Of a stretch of 64,000 nt of DNA, positions 23,901 through 34,150 are shown one piece after another. Below the pieces are notes generated by a model, which had not been told where the DNA came from, made no database searches, and saw only the letters and a list, made by a program, of their open reading frames with translations. This stretch comes from Paraescarpia echinospica (Eukaryota; Annelida; Polychaeta; Sabellida; Siboglinidae), in assembly GCA_020002185.1 (NCBI GenBank), contig CM034533.1, positions 66,553,612-66,617,611 on the forward strand, written 5' to 3'. Both the position numbers and the translations under genes were made by a program. Positions within the stretch are counted from its first letter, which is position 1, and every line of letters begins with the position of its first letter.

Positions 23901-26900
23901 TGGAAAGAGCATAAATTGTATGGTTACTGAAGTATATAAACTCTGGCCGAGTTTTTTGCCCTGGTAGGTCTGTCATAGTGGAGTATTCATGTTGTCTGCT
24001 GTGGTAAGCCTCAGCCCCATGTACCTGGGGGTTTCTTGTTCTAGTTTGACCACAGTCCCATGTACCTGTGTTTGTTGTTGCAGTTTGACCTCAGTCCCAT
24101 GTACCTGTGTTTGTTGTTGCAGTTTGACCTCAATCCCATGTACATGTGTTTGTTGTTGCAGTTTGACCTCAGTCCCGTGTACCTGTGTTTGTTGTTGCAG
24201 TTTGACCTCAGTCCCATGTACCTGTGTTTGTTGTTGCAGTTTGACCTCAGTCCCATGTACCTGTGTTTGTTGTTGCAGTTTGACCTCAGTCCCATGTACC
24301 TCGGCCTCATCTTCCTCCTAATGGCTGCCTTCTATGCTGTCTCATCACCCTTGTGGGGCTATGTCGCAGATAAACTGGTGAGTGTTGCTCACCCTGTCAC
24401 TCAGTAATCTCTGGACAGTATTGACACATGTCACTAACACACGTGATATCTTGGCAGTTCTAAGGCATGCCACTAACACATTTGTCAGTGATTGTTATAT
24501 ACTTCAGATACATGTCACCTTTGACAATACTAATGTGTATCATTAACACACTTTTCAATGGGTGTCATTTAGTTTTAATATCTGTGATATCTTGACAATA
24601 CTAACACGCATCACTAACACATTTCTTAATGACTCATATACTTCAGATATCTGCCATCTCTTGACAATAATAATATGTGTCACTTCTTAATAACTGTCAA
24701 ATATTTTACATGAGTAGTACAGGTGTGCACACCTACACTACTCATGTGTATGTCATATATTGACATGTCTTGTCAATGATTTATATTGATTACTTTTTTG
24801 TAAATTATGCAGGCTACAGAAATTGGTTTGTGAGGTGAGCCATAAGCTGGTTCTCTCGTGTGTTATCCTTTGTATTCGTTCTCTCTGTGATGACTTTCAC
24901 ATTCGCAATGTTTTCATAATCTTTGATTGTTTTATATAACATATTGTCTTGTGTTGTGTTGTTGCATTGAACAAATGATGCAGTTGTTGATTCAACACAA
25001 CTACACAAGCACCTGATGTTGTAGGCTGATGCAGCTATCATGCTCGTGTTTGGCTTTCTATTTTCTGGGCTGGGCTTGCTTCTGCTGGGGCCGTCGCCTC
25101 TCTTTGGGTTTGACCCACTTTACAAGTAAGTGGTGACACCAGTGGAGACCAACTACACAAATAGGTTAGACCTATAATTTGACGTCTGGTGCTGTTCTGA
25201 GTTCTGTTTGATGTTGGTTCATCTGCAATGTGCAATGTTGATTGTTCTGTATACCGTGTCATGTCAGCTGTTCTGTGGTGTGTGATGTCTATTGTCATTT
25301 GGCATGTAATGTTTGTTGTTCAATGTAATTTGTTCTGTGCAGTGTAAAATCTTGTTCTGTGCATTTTGAACATGTGATGTTTGTTATTCTATGATGGATG
25401 ATGTTGGTTGTTTTGTGCTTGTAATGTCTGCTTTCTGTGTGATGTTCATTGTTCTGTCCTGTCTGCTGTCTGTCCTGTGTGATGTATGTTGTGATGTATG
25501 TTGTGATGTTTGTTGTGATGTATGTTGTGATGTATTTTGTGATGTATGTTGTGATCTATTTTGTGATGTTTGTTGTGATGTATTTTGTGATGTATGTTGT
25601 GATGTTTGTTGTGATGTATGTTGTGATGTATTTTGTGATGTATGTTGTGATGTATGTTGTGATGTTTGTTGTGATGTTTGTTGTGATGTATGTTGTGATG
25701 TATTTTGTGATGTATGTTGTGATGTATTTTGTGATGTATGTTGTGATGTTTGTTGTGATGTATTTTGTGATGTATTTTGTGATGTATGTTGTGATGTATG
25801 TTGTGATGTATGTTGTGGTGTATGTTGTGATGTTTGTTGTGATGTATTTTGTGATGTATTTTGTGATGTATGTTGTGATGTATGTTGTGGTGTATGTTGT
25901 GATGTATGTTGTGGTGTTTGTTGTAATGTATGTTGTGATGTATGTTGTGATGTTTGTTGTGATGTATGTTGTGGTGTATGTTGTGATGTATGTTGTGATG
26001 TATGTTGTGATGTATGTTGTGATGTATTTTGTGATGTATGTTGTGATGTATGTTGTGATGTATGTTGTGATGTTTGTTGTGGTGTATGTTGTGATGTATG
26101 TTGCGATGTTTGTTGTGATGTATGTTGTGATGTATGTTGTGATGTATGTTGTAATGTATGTTGTGATGTTTGTTGTGATGTATGTTGTGATGTTTGTTGT
26201 GGTGTATGTTGTGATGTATGTTGTGGTGTTTGTTGTAATGTATGTTGTGATGTATGTTGTGATGTTTGTTGTGGTGTATGTTGTGATGTATGTTGTGGTG
26301 TATGTTGTGATGTATGTTGTGATGTATGTTGTGATGTTTGTTGTAATGTATGTTGTGATGTATGTGCTGCCACGTTCCAGTGAGCTCTGGCTGAATGTTC
26401 TGGCACTCGTCCTTCTGGGTGTTTCTGTCAGTCTTGCTGTGGTTCCAACGTTTGTGAAGATCATCAGTGCCGCTAGGTAAGTCCTGCTTCACTGACAGCC
26501 CACTTCAGACTGCAGTCTCTCATTACCCTGCTCATGAAATCATATAGAACTTTTTAAGTGTTTAATTTTTTTAACATTTATCAGTAGTAAAGGGAGGCGG
26601 TCTGTTCCTCTGCCCTGAATTAACTGCCGTAGTAATTTCTAACAGGAAGTCTGCCCTGTTGAACGTGCGAAGATGGGAAATTGTTGAACATCAAAGGGTA
26701 TTGTGGTTAACTCAGCCTGGCTCAGTATTATTGCCAATAAAGCTTGTTTTGAAATTGGGTGTTTTGTTTACCATTTGAACGTGCTCAGGGGTGTATCTTC
26801 CAAATTGTGAACGTTGTTACGGGCTTACTAAACACAATTTGGTGGGCAGTATACCTTCAACATAGTTAGTATAGTCTTAAGAACATTATAGTAATTAATA

Positions 26901-29900
26901 AATGAAAAACTAGGAACAGACGGCCTCCTTTTAATGTGGACATAGTCCAAGAAGCTTCTGTTGGCTCTTGGACACAAACACCTTAAAGTAGGAATTCAGA
27001 CACAATAGTTGTGAGCTTCATTCAACAAAAGGAAACATTTTGGTGTTTGGCATCCAAATGAGTTAATACAAACTAGTCAGTGATGAAGACTTTAGTGTTT
27101 CTTATGAGTGGTTCAAGTTATATGTGCATCATCAGATAGTCGATATTATTCCTGTGATACATTACAAATGCCAACCGAAATGAGCCCTTAGACCTTGTGT
27201 TGCTGTGTTGTAGGAAGGCAGGACTGGATGATGGCATGTCTCTCTACTCCTGCACTGCAGGGCTCTGGGGATCCATGTACGCTCTAGGGTAGGCTCACTC
27301 ACGCTTCTCCCTTCCTCACTTCACTCCCTCTTCCATTCTCTCCTTACCTCCCTCCCCTTCTCTGCCACCCCTCCCTTTTCTCTCTCTGTCTCCCCTTCTC
27401 TCTACCCTCTCTCTTCTCTGCCCCTCCCTGTCATGTTCTACCATAGCATCCTGCTGTCTTCATCTACTCCACAATGTAACTGTGCAGACAGCCTTCTCAG
27501 GCCAGTCTTCAAGGTGCACTCACTGCTATGTTTCATTCACATTTAGTGAACTTCCTCAGATGATTACTGCTAGATGATGACACAGTAGTCCTTCTGCACA
27601 GTGACTGTCCTGGGTCACCTTAGGAGATGTCGTAGTTGTGTAAGAGCTGGTTGTGGCACTCTTCGGAATATCTCTTGTCATTGGCCTTCCATGTTGCCAT
27701 CTAGCGGTAGTCATCTAAAGACGTTTGCTAATAGCTAACTAAGCATAACAAAAAAGTATAGATTGAGAAATAAATAAAAAGAATAACAGTTTGAATGATC
27801 CAGGTATCCAGTCTATTGAATCTTTTCTCATACATTCTTCTTCTAGGTGCCATGTCTGTCACAGGTATTGGCGATCATGACCCTTCAAACTCAGTTATTT
27901 GTCTTTTGTAGCAGCTCTCCTATGCTCCTTCCAAACCAAGATAACCATTTCAGTATGATAGGCCGGTTATTCGGCATTGACGGTGTCTGCTATTCAAATC
28001 GTTTTTACTCATAATTATTCACTACGTGGAGCCACTCGTTGTGTACGGTTGTCAAGGTGAATAAATTAGCTATTCAACAGTGGTCATTGTTTATTATCGC
28101 TCAATAACAATTTATTTAATTTTAATGATGGATTATCAAAATCTTCAACTAGCGATTTACCACCGTATGTTTTGGACAGATTATTTGATGATTTTAGCAA
28201 AGAATCTTTGTCGGATGTTGACGATCGACACAATAACGATGTCGGCGAACTTAGTATACAACTGTGTTCGGCTACTGAAAAAATTTTGAAATCTTGGCAG
28301 CCATCTTGGATTGCTGGTTACCATGACAACGGCATGTAAAATGATATGGCTCATTTTACTCGCTGATTATTATACTTTCTGAAAAATATATAACATTCCT
28401 ATTCATGAATGCATTTTTGTTGCTCAAATCTTGACTTGAAGTGAGGTAGTCCATTGTCTTGCATATTCACTGGGAATGCAGTATTCAGTGGTCACAAATG
28501 GTCAGGGCTGTAGTACTGAAATGGTTAACAGACTATTCAGTATTTTTATTCTCTGACATCCTTTGCAATTTCCCCTGGATCTTTTCTGTTGTTACAAGAT
28601 GTTCTAACTATTGCTTTCTCATTATGTGGCCTGTACATTATGCCGTAAACGTGACATGATGTGTCCTTACAGAGACTTCCTGGGACCAACCGTTGGCGGC
28701 GTGTTGTTTGACATCGTGGGATTTGCATGGACCGTCACCTATGTAGCCATTGCTTGCTTCGTCATGGTAACTACAAACTATTATAATAAAATCTTTATTA
28801 AGAATGGTAATTGTACAGTCTTTACAATACTGTTATATTAGTACTTTTATGAAGACTGCACATTGTGGTCAAAATATACAAATTGAAGAAAAAAACTTGA
28901 GAGGTAAATATATAAGATAATGTTATATTAGTAGTCATACTGTAAACATCATGGTTTAAAGTACATGTTTTAAAACCATTTTTTTCTATAATTTTGGTTA
29001 AAAAACGTGTTGTTGTTTTTTTGGTTACATCCGCCTGCCGTATGGCCAAGACCATTAGCAAACACATCATGATGCATTATAAATATTCATATAGTATATG
29101 GTGGTAATTTCCACTACAATTCTGCCATGGGTTTTCAATAGATAAACTATTGTGTGATGGTTGTGTTTAGAATGTTCTCTTATGGTCTCTGCTGTATGGT
29201 GTTGGTTGTGTTTAGAATGTTCTCTTATGGTCTCTGCTGTATGGTGTTGGTTGTGTTTAGAATGTTCTTTTATGGTCTCTGCTGTATGGTGTTGGTTGTG
29301 TTTAGAATGTTCTCTTATGGTCTCTGCTGTATGGTGTTGGTTGTGTTTAGAATGTTCTTTTATGGTCTCTGCTGTATGGTGTTGGTTGTGTTCAGAATGT
29401 TTTCTGATGGTCTCTGCTGTATGGTGTTGGTTGTGTTTGTGTTGGTTGTGTTGGTTGTGTTTGTGTTGGTTGTGTTTGTGTTGGTTGTGCAGGGATCGAA
29501 TTTAGCCGTAGTTGCCCTTGTTCCTTGCCGTGGTGCCCCAATAAATTGGACTGTAGCCATGGCCATACATAGCCGAGGTTGCCCTCCCTGTATGGTCTAG
29601 TGCCCTTCCCATGCCTGGTACCAAGTAAACGGGACTTGGCAGCATTTGTCACTTGCTGTGTATCCGTCCATTAGAACAGAAATTCAAAGATGTCATTGCT
29701 GACTCTCACATAATTTTAATGGGTGCAGCCATATTGTTGTCGTTTACAAGCTACATATCCGAGAACTAACTGCGCCAAGCCCTCTAAGTTGCGACTGAAT
29801 TGGTCGCGTATGCAACTGTTTTTAGTCCTTTGGGCTGAAGGTCGAAGGGACTATTGCCATCACTCTGCGTCCGCCGTCCGCCATTAGCTGCCATATCTCA

Positions 29901-32900
29901 GAAACCGTTCGGTAACTTTTTCTCTAATTTTGCATAGACATATCTTAGGGTACTGCCACTATGCACGAGAAATCTGTATTTGATTTAATCATTCTTAGGG
30001 CCCCCAAGGGCCCAACAAAATTGTAATTTATCACATTTTTTCTATAATTTTGCATGGGTGTATCTTATTGTGCTGCCACTATATACAGATAATATGTATT
30101 TGATTGACTCATTCTAAGGGCACCTTAGGGGCCCCCAAAGTGCAAAAGTTTTACATTATCTAGTGATGTTGTTTTGAGAAAGGCCCTTGAGACCACCCCC
30201 ATCAGTAGATTTTGCCAGAAACAGTGCCCAGCCTCACTCCACTCTGCATTGTTCCATTGAGACCTTGACTAATCTTTAATTGGTCACAGGCATAGCAGAC
30301 ACATTTGACCCCTGTTAAACTGAACAGTTGCCTGCAGCTTTTAAACTGTATCTTCAAAACTACTCACTTTCTATAATTGCAAGTTGTGTTTATTTTGATG
30401 TTCATTTAATTATTATAAAATGATGTGACTGTGGTGTCTATTGGTTAAAGATGTATTGTCACCTGTAGGTGACAAACAGGTGACAATACAAGCAATTCAA
30501 GCTTAAAATTTTCATTTTATCAATAAAACCGTAGTGCCTACGGCTAAACCGTAGTACTTGACAGGTATGCTAGTAAGTAAGTAACTCATTTATTTCCAAT
30601 ACTATTCAACATTACATGTCACAATATGATAAGTACAATGTTGTATGTGGAAAGTGGGTGAACAGAAGTACAATACTTATCAGTGGTTCACCCCCAAGTA
30701 CAGTACTGATCAATAAGTACTGAAAACACAATTACATACTTACGCGCTCACAATTACTTGGCTCCTAGACAAAAATGTTAACTTAGAAGGCTGTAACTGC
30801 GCAGTCGCTCTATAAAGACTGTTCTGAGCAGTGAAAATCACGCCAGGTCAAGGTCAGTATTATGTTAATTAGCCATTCCTCCATTCAGGAGGTTATGCGA
30901 ATAGGTCTGATCGAATCACGCCCAATCGCGCCATTAAAATCACGTTTATCACGACATACAAAAGTCAGTAATACCCAAAAGTCATGCCAACAAGAAAACG
31001 AAAAAGCGTCAGTGAAAACCTGACAAAAAGTGGCCTTTGTGCCCTGCCTTCGAAAGAAAAGTTGGCCTTGGTGCCCTGCCCACTGGCCTTGGTGTCCCCC
31101 AAATTTTCCAGATACCAACGCCAAAATGGCCTTGCCCTGAAAAAAATTAAATTCTACCCCTGCAAGTTGTGTTTAGAACGTTCTCTTATTGTCTCTGCTG
31201 TATGGTGTTGGTTGTATTTAGAATGTTCTCTCATGGTATCTGCTGTATGGTGTTGGTTGTATTTAGAATGTTCTCTCATGGTATCTGCTGTATGGTGTTG
31301 GTTGTGTTTAGAATGGTCTCTGCTGTATGGTGTTAGTTGTGTTTAGAATGTTCTCTCATGGTCTCTGCTGTATGGTGTTGGTTGTGTTTAGAATGTTCTC
31401 TCATGGTCTCTGCTGTATGGTGGTGGTTGTATTTAGAATGTTCTCTCATGGTATCTGCTGTATGGTGTTAGTTGTGTTTAGAATGTTCTCTCATGGTCTC
31501 TGCTGTATGGTGTTGGTTGTGTTTAGAATGTTCTCTCATGGTCTCTGCTGTATGGTGTTGGTTGTGTTTAGAATGTTCTCTCATGGTCTCTGCTGTATGG
31601 TGTTGGTTCTGTTTAGAATGATCTCTCATGGTCTCTGCTGTATGGTGTTGGTTGTGTTTAGAATATTCTCTCATGGTCTCTGCTGTATGGTGTTAGTTGT
31701 GTTTAGAATGTTCTCTCATGGTCTCTGCTGTATGGTGTTGGTTGTGTTTAGAATGTTCTCTCATTGTTCTGCTGTATAGTGTTGGTTGTATTTAGAATGA
31801 TCTCTCATGGTGTCTGGTGTATGGTGTTGGTTGTATTTAGAATGTTCTCTCATGGTCTCTGCTGTATGGTGTTGGTTGTGTTTAGAATGTTCTCTCATGG
31901 TCTCTGCTGTATGGTGTTGGTTGTGTTTAGAATGTTCTCTCATTGTTCTGCTGTATGGTGTTGGTTGTATTTAGAATGATCTCTCATGGTCTCTGCTGTA
32001 TGGTGTTGGTTGTATTTAGAATGTTCTCTCATGGTCTCTGCTGTATGGTGTTGGTTGTGTTTAGAATGTTCTCTCATGGTCTCTGCTGTATGGTGTTGGT
32101 TGTATTTAGAATGATCTCTCATGGTCTCTGCTGTAAGGTGTTGGTTGTGTTTAGAATGTTCTCTCATGGTCTCTGCTGTATGGTGTTAGTTGTGTTTAGA
32201 ATGATCTCTCATGGTCTCTGCTGTATGGTGTTGGTTGTGTTTAGAATGTTCTCTCATGGGCTCTGCTGTATGGTGTTAGTTGTGTTTAGAATGATCTCTC
32301 ATGGTCTCTGCTGTATGGTGTTGGTTGTGTTTAGAATGTTCTCTCATGGTCTCTGCTGTATGGTGTTGGTTGTGTTTAGAATGATCTCTCATGGTCTCTG
32401 CTGTATGGTGTTGGTTGTGTTTAGAATGTTCTCTCATGGTCTCTGCTGTATGGTGTTGGTTGTGTTTAGAATGATCTCTCATGGTCTCTGCTGTATGGTG
32501 TTAGTTGTGTTTAGAATGATCTCTCATGGTCTCTGCTGTATGGTGTTGGTTGTGTTTAGAATGTTCTCTCATGGTCTCTGCTGTATGGTGTTGGTTGTGT
32601 TTAGACTGTTCTCTCATGGTCTCTACTGTATGGTGTTAGTTGTGTTTAGAATGATCTCTCATGGTCTCTGCTGTATGGTGTTGGTTGTATTTAGAATGAT
32701 CTCTCATGGACTCTGCTGTATGGTGTTGGCTGTATTTAGAATGTTCTCTCATGGTCTCTGCTGTATTGTGTTGGTTGTATTTAGAATGATCTCTCATGGT
32801 CTCTGCTGTATGGTGTTGGTTGTATTTAGAATGATCTCTCATGGTCTCTGCTGTATGGTGTTAGTTGTATTTAGAATGTTCTCTCATGGACTCTGCTGTA

Positions 32901-34150
32901 TGGTCTTAGTTGTATTTAGAATGATCTCTCATGGTCTCTGCTGTATGGTGTTGGTTGTATTTAGAATGTTCTCTCATCGACTCTGCTGTATGGTGTTGGT
33001 TGTATTTAGAATGATCTCTCATGGTCTCTGCTGTATGGTGTTAGTTGTATTTAGAATGTTCTCTCATGGACTCTGCTGTATGGTGTTAGTTGTATTTAGA
33101 ATGTTCTCTCATGGACTCTGCTGTATGGTGTTAGTTGTATTTAGAATGATCTCTCATGGTCTCTGCTGTATGGTGTTGGTTGTATTTAGAATGTTCTCTC
33201 ATCGACTCTGCTGTATGGTGTTGGTTGTATTTAGAATGTTCTCTCATCGACTCTGCTGTATGGTGTTGGTTGTATTTAGAATGTTCTCTCATCGACTCTG
33301 CTGTATGGTGTTAGTTGTATTTAGAATGTTCTCTCATCGACTCTGCTGTATGGTGTTGGTTGTATTTAGAATGATCTCTCATGGACTCTGCTGTATGGTG
33401 TTAGTTGTATTTAGAATGATCTCTCATGGACTCTGCTGTATGGTGTTAGTTGTATTTAGAATGATCTCTCATGGACTCTGCTGTATGGTGTTAGTTGTAT
33501 TTAGAATGATCTCTCATGGACTCTGCTGTATGGTGTTAGTTGTATTTAGAATGATCTCTCATGGACTCTGCTGTATGGTGTTAGTTGTATTTAGAATGAT
33601 CTCTCATGGACTCTGCTGTATGGTGTTAGTTGTATTTAGAATGATCTCTCATGGACTCTGCTGTATGGTGTTAGTTGTATTTAGAATGTTCTCTCATCGA
33701 CTCTGCTGTATGGTGTTGGTTGTGTTTAGAATGATCTCTCATGGACTCTGCTGTATGGTGTTGGTTGTGTTTAGAATGTTCTCTCATGGTCTCTACTGTA
33801 TGGTGTTGGTTGTATTTAGAATGTTCTCTCATCGACTCTGCTGTATGGTGTTAGTTGTATTTAGAATGTTCTCTCATGGACTCTGCTGTATGGTGTTGGT
33901 TGTGTTTAGAATGTTCTCTCATGGACTTTGTCGCATGGTGTCGGTTGTGTGCAGAACATTTTCTGGTGGTCTGTTTCAGGCCCTGTTGCTGTGTCTTCTC
34001 TGTGTGTATGAGAGGACATGTGAAACATCGTCCCACAATGCAAAACATTCCGTCCAAAACGATCTCGACAGCAACACAAAGGATACGGCTTTCACATCAG
34101 AACAACAACTAGAGTCAGAGACGACACCTCTTTTAGCTTCCCTGACATAA
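17979..34150 (+). CDS. SLC18B1-like: SLC18B1-like MFS transporter (vesicular polyamine transporter family)
   Basis: Twelve exons join with GT-AG borders and matching phases: 17979-18314, 18850-18945, 19424-19497, 22277-22505, 22966-23059, 23411-23550, 24279-24377, 25025-25125, 26381-26476, 27214-27288, 28673-28766 and 33980-34150. The total is 1605 nt, 534 residues. ATG 17979 is the first after an in-frame stop at 17940. About 80 hydrophilic residues precede TM1 (LLLLALALVDLTSNM), more than in the human protein. Exon 4 holds AKAFPNNVATVFG and the antiporter-type motif GLGFMIGPGVGG. Exon 11 holds FLGPTVGG. The tail ends in a TTPLL motif. Homologues are proton-coupled polyamine antiporters of secretory vesicles. 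Family assignment is by recognition and the substrate is inferred. Several junctions carry tandem arrays, which makes automatic gene models unreliable here. A 3' tandem paralogue end lies at 7635-7805. Confidence 0.85.
18273..18470 (+). repeat. Duplicated exon-1 donor region
   Basis: The 3' end of exon 1 with its donor and about 45 bases of intron (TACCATCTCTTTATCACTTT region) is repeated imperfectly. Partial copies start near 18358 and 18410, each again with a GTACCATCTC or GTATCATCTC donor-like site. The real donor is 18315, judged from the phase match to exon 2. Confidence 0.7.
18610..18682. repeat. Two-copy direct repeat in intron 1
   Basis: A unit of about 36 bp around TGTGTAGTTTGTCTGATGAC, followed by a CACCAGATCA stretch, occurs twice in tandem with one or two differences. 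Confidence 0.75.
19466..21915 (+). repeat. 75-bp tandem array built from the exon 3 donor junction (about 32 units)
   Basis: Each unit holds the last 32 nt of exon 3 (starting TTCTTTGGAGGTGGATGCAT) plus 43 nt of intron starting GTAAGTGACA and ending TATTTACCAG. Most units therefore show an AG acceptor, a 32-nt exon-like core and a GTAAGT donor. The real exon is 19424-19497. Units differ by point changes and a few short deletions (for example near 19947 and 20310). After about 21725 they drift to a GTGTCTTCCACTTTGCG variant. Minus-strand ORFs across the array are by-products of its periodicity. Confidence 0.9.
23085..23165. repeat. GT-rich microsatellite just inside intron 5
   Basis: Imperfect TG/GC dinucleotide run starting about 25 bases after the exon 5 donor (23060). 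Confidence 0.8.
24006..24300 (+). repeat. 39-bp tandem array of the exon 7 acceptor (7 units)
   Basis: The unit is TTTGACCTCAGTCCCATGTA, then CCTGTGTTTGTTGTTGCAG. That is the first 20 or so bases of exon 7 followed by a polypyrimidine-type tract and AG. Units start at 24045, 24084, 24123, 24162, 24201 and 24240, and the authentic exon at 24279. A more diverged unit precedes them. The period is 13 codons and is open in the exon 7 frame (FDLSPMYLCLLLQ per unit). Confidence 0.9.
24385..24800. repeat. Diverged tandem repeats in intron 7
   Basis: Loose repeats of about 60-70 bp around CACTAACACA and ATATCTTGACAATACTAA. They are heavily diverged, so unit number is uncertain. Confidence 0.5.
25478..26366. 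repeat. 12-bp tandem array before exon 9 (about 74 units)
   Basis: The unit is TGTGATGTATGT, with GTTTG, GTATT and GTGGTG variants. The array stops about 15 bases before the exon 9 acceptor at 26380. All three frames on both strands are largely open. The frame VVMY continues in phase through the acceptor into exon 9 (SELWLNV). Confidence 0.9.
26591..26930. mobile_element. MITE, 340 bp, TTAA type, copy 1 (intron 9)
   Basis: Inverted ends of about 20 bp pair AGGGAGGCGGTCTGTTCCT with AGGAACAGACGGCCTCCTT. The flank is GTAA on the left and TTAA on the right, an apparent mutated TTAA duplication. The whole unit is similar to 53661-54028. It is non-coding. Confidence 0.7.
27297..27430. repeat. CT-rich low-complexity tract after exon 10
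   Basis: About 130 bases that are nearly all pyrimidine, beginning about ten bases after the exon 10 donor (27289). Confidence 0.85.
29158..29495. repeat. Small 45-bp minisatellite in intron 11
   Basis: About six units of the same 45-bp family seen at 6241-7612 and 31162-33955, ending in a shorter GTGTTGGTTGT reiteration. It lies before the start of the duplicated segment (30305). Confidence 0.85.
29820..30250. repeat. Probable dispersed repeat in intron 11
   Basis: Non-coding sequence containing GGTCGAAGGGACTATTGCC and a GTCCGCCGTCCGCC stretch, with an internally repeated TCTATAATTTTGCAT-type segment (29925 and 30045). It resembles repeats common in marine invertebrate introns, by recognition only. 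Confidence 0.35.

Noticed and set aside
25384..26492. ORFs of 300-348 codons rich in Thr/Gln/His or Val/Met/Tyr in several frames
   Set aside because: These are products of the 12-bp tandem array, and the composition is pure repeat. Only the link into exon 9 is of interest.
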